Both the position numbers and the translations under genes were made by a program. The notes under the pieces are model-generated. The model was not told the origin of the DNA and did no database searches. It saw only the letters and a list, made by a program, of their open reading frames with translations. From positions 620,001-684,000 of the forward strand of contig JAGPNK010000005.1 of the NCBI GenBank assembly GCA_020746835.1: a stretch of 64,000 bases of DNA, written 5' to 3'. The DNA comes from Stachybotrys elegans. Lineage: Eukaryota > Ascomycota > Sordariomycetes > Hypocreales > Stachybotryaceae. Below, piece after piece: positions 55,615 to 64,000 of this stretch. Position 1 is the stretch's first letter. The number at the start of each line of letters is the position of its first letter.

Positions 55615-57804
55615 AACTGGCGGCTCCTCGTGAGCAAATCCGTCGAGTTGCCCGATTGAGACGGGCGCTGTGGTCTGTCATTTGACCATCTCCTTCGGCT
55701 TGTGTTACTATTTACGAGAAAACGACCGGGACCTCCCTTCACAAAAGATACCCCACCGATTGAGACTTGGATTTTTCTTTTGTCGTCTCCTTTGTTCTTT
55801 CTCCCGGTGCTCTCCTCTTTTTAAGCATTCACTTTGGCTTGGTTATATTTGATAGACTGCGCTGGTTTGCTTTCTCTCGTTTGGGATGCATTGTTCTGCG
55901 GGTCTTTTGGTTGTCTTGTTTATTGTTTGTTGTTTTTCATCATGTTTTGGTTCATGTACGGAATAAACTTGTATCATAGTTGCATTTTTGGACAAGATGA
56001 TGGATGGATGGATGGCTGGTTCCACCAACCCTCGCTTCGTGGGCATGTGCTGGTACACGTTGAAAGTTATGCAATGACCTGCCTATTTTTATTTTTATCG
56101 CATCTTTTTTCGGATTGTGGCCTCGATTTTTGACATGTTTCACTTCCTTTCCGAGAAGGATTGTTGTTGCGATTGCGATTGCGGCTACGGATGTGGCTGC
56201 GGCTGCGCTGCGGCTGCGACTTTGCCTGTGCTGGTATTTTGCAGCGGTGCGGCGGCAGTGGGTGGATTCAGCGCCTGCCAACACCAACACTAGGCCATGT
56301 CAATGCATGTGTGAGTGCACCTGCTACGCGCGTCCTTCCTCATGCTAACCGGAGAGTTCCAGCGCCCTGGGCACTTCTATTTCTCACATTGGGATTACCT
56401 AGTACTTACAAAACGTGGCAGTGCTCGTTAAGCGCGGGCCTCGAGGCACGCGGCCTCGCGCTCTCGGCTCCTGTAAGGACCATGATGGACCGACCACACA
56501 ATGCGTCAACCCACCCATCGCCAGTGATTTACTCTTTTCACAGCACGCTGGTGGAGTGCAATGGTGGAGGGCGAAAGGCCGACAAGTACCGAAAGAATGA
56601 AAGAATGATAACTTGGGCCTGAAACCCGCCACCTGCACAAATATGGAGGCACGCCTCCTGGGCTTCTAGAAACATGGGGAAGAAGCCAAATTAGGCATGC
56701 TGGCGCGTCGAGATTTGTGCACTTTTCACCCAGCAGCCGCACCCCGCAACCCCCCCCTGGACAGATCAACTAGCCACATGGCACATGGCTCGTCTCTGAA
56801 GTCTTGCCAGAGTGTATCACGAGAAACAAAAATGTCCAGGAAATTGGTGCACGACCTACCCGTCGACCCATGCTATCGGTACTAAGCTGACACACACACA
56901 CACACACACACACAGCCTGTTGGCTGCACCACGAAGGATCTGTCAATGCTGCACACAAAGTCAGCCACGATTCCTCCACCGCCCAAACCGTCATGATATA
57001 GAAGCCACACGAGTCCAATTGGAACCGAGCGCACGCCCATCTGACTATTGGATGGGGGTAGAGCATGTCGTTTGAAATAGCTAGCCCTATCAGTGAATGC
57101 TGTGCACAAAGTCTATTCCGATTCTTTGTGCATGTTCGCATCGGCTGCAGCCGAGAAAACAACCCTCCCATTCCTCAACCCTTGGACCCTGCAGAGGGCG
57201 GGAGGTGGAAGGTATCCGCGCAGCTGCAGCTGCAGCTCAGCTTCAGCACATGCAAAGGTAAACTAAACTGCAAGGTACGGGTTCACATACGGAGAAGGGT
57301 GTGTGGGATAAACGCCCCACGCTTCCTCGTCTCACGCCATGCCCTGCCTTCCCGGCTTTAGCCTCTTTGGGGGATTTCGGGCGATCCATGCTACTGGCGC
57401 TAGTACGCTAGTATGTACATAGTAGCTCTCGGGCAAGAGATGATGGCTGGAGCCGCCGAGTTTCCCGGCGCGGTGGATTATCCCCTTCCGACAACAAATG
57501 AAAATTCTACGTCATACGATCGTCTGGCTCTTCCCTCCCCCAAAAACCTTGCCTCAGACAACAAAAACAAACGGAGTCGACCGCACGCGCCAAGGCACTT
57601 TCGGCTTCAAGCATAATTAATCCTCTTTCCCCCCCTTCTTTGTGGGTGTAAGTAAGCTTGCGCGGCATTGGCCGGCCACACTGGCGCAAAACAGAAGAAG
57701 AACACACACTCAAAAGCAAAAGTTGGGACCGCTCGAAACAGGAAGACACAGCACCATCAAGGGGAAGAAAGGAAGAAGCCCGTAGAGAGGAAGCGTAGTC
57801 AGCC
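55615..57804. other. intergenic between the small Zn2Cys6 gene and AIM19
   Basis: 2.2 kb without a supported gene. It contains the long T-rich 3' flank of the zinc-cluster gene (55700-56140), a GGAT tetramer run at about 55999-56015, a (CA)12 microsatellite at 56890-56914, a GCAGCTGCAGCTGCAGCT stretch near 57220-57237, and the AIM19 promoter. Confidence 0.5.
56890..56914 (+). repeat. (CA)12 dinucleotide microsatellite
   Basis: About 12 uninterrupted CA units in intergenic sequence. Confidence 0.9.
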
Positions 57805-58418
57805 ATGGCCACCGCTGAGCCCCCAAAGAAGGCCTTTTTGGAGCAGCTTCACGACTGGGGTTGTAAGTCATCAGCCCTTCAAACCTGCAGCCTCAGTCCT
57901 CAGCCCGTTTGTCTTCTCATCACTTTCTTACCCTCCCCCCCCCTAATGCGTCAAAGCCTCGCTCATCCACCCACACATACACACGCAGCCCTCTTCCTAT
58001 CCCTAGATATTGAGTATTGTTATTTTCTCTAACTCGAATTCAAACTACAGCATCCTCTCTGCCCCCTTCCCTCCTTGCCACCCTCGTGACGGCCCTCCAC
58101 GCCCGTCCGCTCCAGCCCCTGCCGCTGTTCCTCTTCGCCCCGCCCCTGCTCTTCTCCTCCTACCTCAACCTCTCCGGCTTCACCACTGGCAGCGCCGGCC
58201 TCACCGCTGCCTGGTCCGGTCTCTACGCCCTGCTCGCCCTGCGGAGACGCCAGTCCCTCCGCGCCAAATTCTCGCCTCGCGGCCTCGTCCGCGGCACGGC
58301 CATCGGTCTCGGCTTCGCCAACAGTGTCGCCGCCGGCTGGGTCTACGTCAACGGCGACTTCAAGCGCGACGATGAGGCTCGCAAGGAGAGGAGACGATGG
58401 GGTGAGGATGACGACTAA
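57805..58418 (+). CDS. AIM19: AIM19-like mitochondrial protein
   Basis: Two exons (57805-57862, 58051-58418) across a 188-bp intron give 141 residues. The protein has three to four short hydrophobic stretches (SLLATLVTALHARPLQPLPL; FAPPLLFSSYLNLSGF; LTAAWSGLYALLAL; GTAIGLGFANSVAAGWVYV) and a charged, Arg/Asp-rich C terminus. The LNLSGF-x(n)-AGLTAAWSGLY arrangement matches what I recall of the Aim19 family (altered inheritance of mitochondria 19), small membrane proteins of unknown biochemical role. The start ATG is in an A/C-rich leader and immediately yields KKAFLEQLHDWG, common at the start of the family. Confidence 0.8.
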
Positions 58419-59145
58419 TGTGGCAGTCTTGTAAAGAGGGGTTGTCAAATATCGTTGGGGGGCGTCATTAAGTGAATCGCCCCTTTGTATATCTACTTAT
58501 GTATCTCTAAGAGGCCAGTCAGTCTCTTGATGGCAACTATGTATGAGTAAGACGGAGTAATACACTCATGAACACCATCCTTTAGTTCGACAAGACAAAG
58601 AAGCTCGCCATAGCAAGGTCCGCCCATTCACACAAGCAATCCGGAGACAGAGGAATTAAAATTTGAGGACTCTATTAAAGCCGATCATCAGTCAGCTCCT
58701 CCTCTTCCTCCAGTCCAGACGTTGGGCAACAGCATATAGACACAAGTCTCGCTCGCCATCCGTCAACCTCTGTTCTTCTAACCCTAACTTTCCTGCCGCT
58801 CTTCAAAGGGGCTTGGGTCATAGTACAAAGTCTGAATAAAGTACAAACAAAAGAGAAAGCCAAGAAAACCAAAACCAAGCCAAATCAACGCCGCAGGAGA
58901 CTATTTCAGCCCTTGATATGTCTCCCTTCAGTGGATCCGACCTAACCAATGCAAGTGTTCAACGTCTCGTTGGTTCTCGCCGAGTACAAAGGAAATGGAA
59001 GTGGTGTAGAAGCCAGCCAGGGCTACATTTCGTCGCCTTCTTGAGGTGAAAAGCGTGGCGTGTAAGTTGTTGATCGGCCGAGCAAAAACCTGCAATTTGC
59101 TTCCTCTCGATGACCATGCATCGGGTGTCGCGTCAAGCCCGGCAA
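58419..59145. terminator. convergent 3' region, AIM19 / SIW14
   Basis: 727 bp between converging genes; 3' untranslated sequence, no supported gene. Confidence 0.45.
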
Positions 59146-60264
59146 CTAGTGACCAGCACCCTGCGTAGCTGCCAGACTTGACCCGGAGAGCGTCCATACG
59201 GTCATGGCAAGAGTAGCAAAGAAGATCAGGCGGACGAAATTCTTTGCCTGCAGACGTCCAAGACGGGACGAGTCCTCCACCAGGCCTTGCAACGATGATG
59301 TCTGGAAGGCGGTGATGTATGCAACGTCACACTCCCTGATCTTGGGCGCCGCATAGGTCTCGTACTCGTCCAGAGTGCTCTTGAGACTCCAACCCTTTGC
59401 TCTACGTAGAGCAGCAATAACACAGCCAGTGCGGTGCTTTCCATGGTTGCAATGAACCAGGAGGGGGTGATTGCGCTGATCCATGACGGTATTGACGATG
59501 TTGCTCATGACCTCGGCAGGGATTGCCTCCTTCTTTGTCCCCTTGATGTTGAAGACAATCTGGCGAATCCCATTATCGGTAAGGAAGGTCTGAAGCTCGG
59601 AATCATCATCATCCTTTTTCACAAGAGTCCTGTTATATGGTTAGTATGTGCCTAAAAGAGAGACAAGTTGGTCAACTTACACAATGGTCTTGAGGTTGAT
59701 CTTCCTCAAGAAGTCATAGTCCTCGGGTTTCGGATAACTACTTCTGTAGATATCGGGAAGCACAATCCCAAAGTTCTGCGGTCGGCCTAGGTGGGGGATG
59801 GTAGACAATTCGGTGTTGCGAGAAACCATAGCCGAGAAGGAGGTCGAAGTGACTGCGACTGTCTGCTCGGCTGCCCATGAAGCTCCGACAAGGTGGCATC
59901 GAGTTAGCTCACCAGCGACACCCATGGTCCTTGACGCGGCGGCTATGACCGAGACGGGGCGGGATGAATCCAAGCAAGGTGGAACAGGGCCGTCAATTCG
60001 CGGATTGGGGGCAATATCTCGCTCTGCGCTGCGGCTGTCGCCCATATCTTTAGACGCGGTGGGATGATCGTTAGGCAGCGAGCCCCACGAGTTGCATCTT
60101 GATCGGTAAGATGAGCTTGGGGGAGCAACGGGAGGAGTCTTCGTGTCTTGGTGTGTTTCCTCCGCCTGGTAGGTGTGTGAATTCCGTTTGACTGCCATGG
60201 TGTTGCCGATTGGGTCCCTTCTCGTTCTAGCCCGTTGAAGCTTGGATGCTGGATGAAAGTCCAT
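59146..60264 (-). CDS. SIW14: SIW14-type dual-specificity phosphatase (inositol pyrophosphatase family)
   Basis: Two exons (59681-60264, 59146-59629) joined over a 51-bp intron give 355 residues. The family core starts with PQNFGIVLPDIYRSSYPKPE and continues IVTLVKKDDDD after the join. The catalytic P-loop HCNHGKHRTGC has the Cys near residue 255 and the Arg five positions after it. In yeast Siw14 hydrolyses the 5-beta-phosphate of 5-PP-InsP5, the product of Kcs1; other members (Oca proteins) are less defined, so paralogue identity is the main uncertainty. The N-terminal 140 residues are a disordered Ser/Pro-rich extension; the start may instead be the ATG at 60198 (MAVKRNSHTY). The C terminus ends with a hydrophobic stretch (LIFFATLAMTVWTLSGSSLA), not expected of yeast Siw14 and suggestive of membrane attachment. 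Confidence 0.85.
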
Positions 60265-61934
60265 ACACGTCTGACGAGTTGATTTTGAGGTGGGCGGTTC
60301 CGAATGCGGAGGATGAGAAGGTAGGCCAAGTGGTCCGTAGATGATGAGGTGTTCGCAGGCTGAGGTGGGAGTGGGTGTCGAAGAGTTGAGAGGTGAATGC
60401 GGGTGACAGGGGTTGAGAGTCGGTGGGCGATGTTGAATGGGTGGTTCGGTGAAGCAACCAGTGTGGCTCCTGGTCGCGTGCGTCGTCGCGTGGGGTGACG
60501 ATGTCTAAAGGGTGACGAGCATCATCTTGGAAGAAACAAGCTGGTTGAGGCTCGCCATCTTGATCGTTGTGGAATTCGTTGGCAGAGAGTGTTCCAGGGT
60601 GGTAGCAGAGGCAGGGCTGCTCGGTAGGGAGGAAGAAATAGGAAAGAAGAAGGGGTGGATGGTGAAGAGAAGCAAAAAAGAAAAAGAAAAAGAGAAGAGA
60701 AAAAAAGGAAGGTTGCCGGAGGTGGATGAGATGAGGCTATAAAGTATGTGTAGGTTTTTAGTATGGGGGTAAAAGTAGAAATGATGGGGAGGCAACGGGG
60801 CTACCGGGAAGTCCCCAGCAAAGCAAGGACAAGAGAGGCAACAAGGCAGGAGCTGGTTGCCGTGTAAGGGGGGAATAAATCTACGTGCAGAGCACGGCAC
60901 GCAATAAATGCACAGAGTGCAGTGAAAAATGTTAACCTCAGGTCAATTGAGCAGGGACAGGGTGGAAAACAGATGGCGGACGTGGGCTGGGGGAGATGTA
61001 GGTGGACATCCAGAAGAGGTCAATCTGATGCAAGACAACCCACCAACCCGTGAAAAGAGTGGCCGTGGACGGGCAGTTCAGTGGTTCAGTGGGGGGATGG
61101 AGGGCCAGCCAGCGGAGAGGGCCGGGCAATGGAGAGGCGAGACAGCCTAGAAGGTAGATATACATTGAGTTGGGTGGTGGTCTGATAGCACCCTAAGGTA
61201 GCGGGTACTCACCCCGGTAGGAGACCACTAAGGTGGCGCCGAGGGACGAAGAGTGCACGCAAAGGAACCTAGTCTGGATCACTTAAACTAAGAGGGAATG
61301 GGTAAGGCAGACAGATACTGATGTGGACAGTTCAGGGTTGATGGGACGATCAAGCCAGCAGCTGGCCAGCTGGCGAGCTAGTTACTCCGTAATGAGTTCA
61401 TAACAAATTCACCAGGGCACAATTATCTCCTGAAAGATGGAAGATGTAGTAATTTAGCACTGGTACGGGTCATGGTCGGTGACATCCGCCTTGCCCTACC
61501 GCAGGTTACCGAGCCCCCCTGCCTGCTCGCCTGCTCGCCTGATCTCCTCAAAGGAGGCGCCGCCTCGCCCTCCGAGGGTGTTGGTCCAAAGCCTGGGCAG
61601 GTACGGAGTACAAGGGTCTTCACCCAGCCCAGGTTGCAGGAGGAGCTGCTGCAGGTACTAATTCGAGGTGCACCTGCCATGTCCACCGCAGGTACTGATG
61701 CACCGTGCCGATGGCGGCGATCACACCGTGCTGCCCTTGCGCCTTAGGTCCGATTTTCATTGTTTCACTTGCCGGCCACAGAGGAGCATCAAAGCAGTAA
61801 CATAAAGTCACCTTTGCTCTAAGTTGCCTTTTTACTTTATTTTTATTTTTTACTTTTTATTATTATTCCTTTGAAACTTGAAGAAAAAAGACACGCACCC
61901 TTGTACACATGCTTGGCTCTATTTGCCCCTGTTG
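60265..61934. other. SIW14 upstream region and intergenic sequence
   Basis: No supported gene. On the minus strand this is the SIW14 leader and promoter, with a pyrimidine-rich tract (60640-60715) and a 17-codon upstream frame (60505-60555, listed separately). Two TACTCCGTA elements lie at 61383-61391 and 61602-61610. An AT-rich T-run stretch spans 61827-61868. Confidence 0.45.
60505..60555 (-). promoter_or_regulatory. 17-codon upstream ORF in the SIW14 leader region
   Basis: MASLNQLVSSKMMLVTL and stop, opening at an ATG in the context CAAGATGG, about 240 bp before the SIW14 ATG. Whether the transcript includes it is unknown. Confidence 0.25.
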
Positions 61935-62814
61935 TCACCAGATGATCCGCCAGGTGGAGCCGAAGCATTGAGTGAAGGAACAACAAAGAAAGTCTGTCAT
62001 TAGAAAGCCATCTCTCACTGTGGCTTGGAAGACGGCAAGAAGGGGCAAAAGGCCCGGCCACAAAGGAGTGGCAGAAAGCAAAAGTAAAAGGTCAGAGCGA
62101 ACTTCCCACCACCCATAGCTCTCCCCACTTACGTGGATTGGCTTTAGGCATTGAGATCTGCTCCTCTCCTGGTGTGATCTTCGCTTCAAAAGACCCTGAG
62201 AAGATCACCTGCTGGTGCATCCGAGCTGCATTGGCTGTCTCAGCTTCCTTTGGGATGCCTGTACCCTCGACCAACTCATATGCCGAGCTATTACCAATAT
62301 AGAGACATGTGGAATCCCCACGCGTCACCAAGCGGCCTGCCGTGATGTGACAGGTTGCCCTGTATCCACGGGGCTTTTAGGACGACGACCAATACAGAAT
62401 GGCTCGATGCAGTCACAAGGCTACCCACCACAACAAAACGGTGATTTCGGCTGCCTCAAGAGCTGGATCCCACGTGGGATGCATTGCGGTAGAAGCTACA
62501 GCAACCTCAGAACCGCGGGGAAGAATTTCTTTGACTAGAACCGTCCAAAACCTCCGGAGGCCAATCACTATTGCATCACCTCCGTTATTCCAAGGCAGCA
62601 CCTCAACGCTGATCATGCTCTGACACTTCAAGTCCCTGACTATGATGACGACGCCAACGGGCAAAGCCTGTCCTCTGTTGCCGTTATGAGATCTTCTGGT
62701 GGTCCGTCCCGCATTGCGATACGCTGGCAGGATGGGCAGCAGGGGTTGGGGCAGAAGCAAGCCTGAAGCGGTCTCAGGGGAGAAAGAGTGAGGCGAGAGT
62801 GTGCTAGCAGTCAT
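61935..62814 (-). CDS. tentative three-exon gene, unknown product
   Basis: A model on the minus strand with exons 62429-62814, 62133-62359 and 61935-62017 keeps one frame for 231 residues with GT-AG borders (introns 69 and 115 bp; the second has a GCTCTGAC branch-like site). The middle looks protein-like (GVVIIVRDLKCQSMISVEVL; FWTVLVKEILPRGSEVAVAS; HITAGRLVTRGDSTCLYIGN), but I recognise no domain, and the first donor (GTGGGT) is weak. No signal peptide or clear membrane segment. It could be a real lineage-restricted gene or chance. Confidence 0.35.
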
Positions 62815-64000
62815 GGAAGACGCGGCGTGACGCTCGTGCTGGCGCGACTCTCATCACATTTCCGTCTTCTGTTCTTTACCGTACTGTACGCGTGTACAGT
62901 CTCCGCTCGTTACGGAGTACTTGCTGGCAAGATGGCGATCAGGTCAAGAAGCAAAGAGCGACGATGAGGTCCAGGCGAGCGCGGCTACACCGGACAAGCA
63001 ATCGCCTACGCTACTCAAGCGCCATGTCGCCAACTCGGCTAGCCCTGCTCTGCTTTGCTCGGTAAGCAGAGTAGCTATCTCGTTCGATTTGCTCTGAACT
63101 CTGAGGTATGCACAAAACCACCGTCCCGGACTACATTTTTTCTTTCGGTGGCGCCGGGACGCCCACGGATTGTTCCTGGCCTTTGAGAAGAGACACACAG
63201 CGTCTCACGCGGGATTCACGTTCACTGGCATGGTGTCCGGTCGATGACTTCCAAGTCTGGCCTGGGGCCCTGCGCCAGGGCTACCCTCACTTGTGTCTGG
63301 GCCCAGAGGTTCGGTGCTAATTGAGGCATGGAAGCCAGACCATTCTGCTAGGGCATCTTTGTGAATCTTGGCCCGCCGCGCTCCTGCTTTCGCTGCTGGC
63401 CGATACTGCTGTTCAGCGGCTCGGATTCTGTGCAGTGCTATGGATTTCTCCCTGCTTTGGTCACCGCCGTAGACGGCTTTGCGACGCTTCGGATCTGTGC
63501 TCTCTCTGCCCTTGGCTGGCACGCGACTCTGTACCGAAAGCAGAAGGACAGCACACGTCATGGCATGGTCCAAGAACGGACAGATCAAATCAAGGGTTCA
63601 GTTCCCAGAGGTCGTGTCTGGTAATTACGGTGGCCCCTGGTCTAGGTGAGAGGGGACACTCGACTAAACAACGCCAATGGGTACCTCCCACGAACTCTGC
63701 ACAGTGTGGCGACTTTCTTCTGTGCACGTCACCAACGTGGCGTGTCGATTCCGCGGCAACAATGACAAGTCTGTACTCACCAGACCCAGCGGCAAGGGCA
63801 TGGGACGAGATGCTGCACGAGTTGCCGAAACAAATGTAAGATTTGCCTACGTTGTGATATTAGAAAGCCGACGGTGCGACCTCCGGCTGTTGGCCACCGA
63901 AACTCTGCAGCCACATCCCCAGCTGGCTAGGCCCCTTGTTCCCTGAACTGCGACCAACTCTTGACGCGCTAGCACGGCAATGGACGGCGACGGTCTACAA
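62815..64000. other. intergenic, right edge
   Basis: No supported gene; overlapping short frames on both strands lack motifs. A 7-bp-arm inverted repeat (62883-62889 / 62894-62900) and one TACTCCGTA element (62911-62919, minus orientation) lie just upstream of the tentative gene. Confidence 0.45.

Noticed and set aside
62883..62900. Inverted repeat with 7-bp arms around GCGT.
   Set aside because: Too short for a terminator or transposon end, and no flanking duplication; reported only as sequence context.

Overview
This window is nuclear DNA of a filamentous ascomycete, most likely a sordariomycete and probably Hypocreales. The evidence is compact genes with short GT-AG introns (about 50-190 bp, several with CTAAC-like branch points), Zn2Cys6 regulators, a CYP505-type P450-reductase fusion, a Cdc11/Nud1-type septation scaffold and a large fungal-only F-box-like protein. 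I saw no convincing tRNA, rRNA, transposon, CRISPR or virus. The exon models were assembled by hand from splice sites and reading frames; in nearly all of them the spliced length divides by three and the join falls inside a conserved family motif.

Layout. 0-2.5 kb: ALG2 (-). 2.5-6.7 kb: a five-exon F-box-like gene flanked by two long homopurine tracts, the second of which is coding and appends about 100 Lys/Arg residues. 6.7-14.4 kb: three genes on the + strand that look like a fatty-acid unit, namely a Zn2Cys6 factor, a CYP505 fatty-acid hydroxylase fused to its reductase, and a crotonase-family enoyl-CoA isomerase with an AKL peroxisomal signal. 14.9-18.2 kb: a TBC RabGAP (-). 20.1-25.5 kb: the SIN scaffold Cdc11/SnaD-like LRR protein (-), divergent from a 992-residue unknown protein (26.4-29.3 kb, +). 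29.3-35.0 kb: gene-poor. 35.0-39.8 kb: KCS1 inositol-hexakisphosphate kinase (+). 40.3 kb: a 78-residue repeat protein (-). 41.1-42.7 kb: an FAD-dependent oxidoreductase (+). 43.6-44.8 kb: a Rho-like gene with every exon in frame except for one TAG, and with degenerate nucleotide-binding motifs. 46.6-49.7 kb: RAD14/XPA and PHO88/SND3 (both -). 49.7-54.8 kb: gene-poor. 54.8-55.6 kb: a small Zn2Cys6 factor. 57.8-58.4 kb: AIM19. 59.1-60.3 kb: a SIW14-type inositol-pyrophosphate phosphatase (-). 60.3-64 kb: mostly gene-free, with one tentative three-exon gene.

How the genes may work together. Most are housekeeping genes (N-glycosylation, membrane traffic, septation, nucleotide excision repair, ER targeting, mitochondria). 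Two groupings stand out. The regulator, CYP505 and peroxisomal isomerase could act together on fatty acids. KCS1, which makes 5-PP-InsP5, and SIW14, whose yeast relative removes that pyrophosphate, lie about 20 kb apart. The most unusual locus is the Rho-like gene at 43.6 kb, which looks like a pseudo-GTPase that has recently acquired a nonsense codon.
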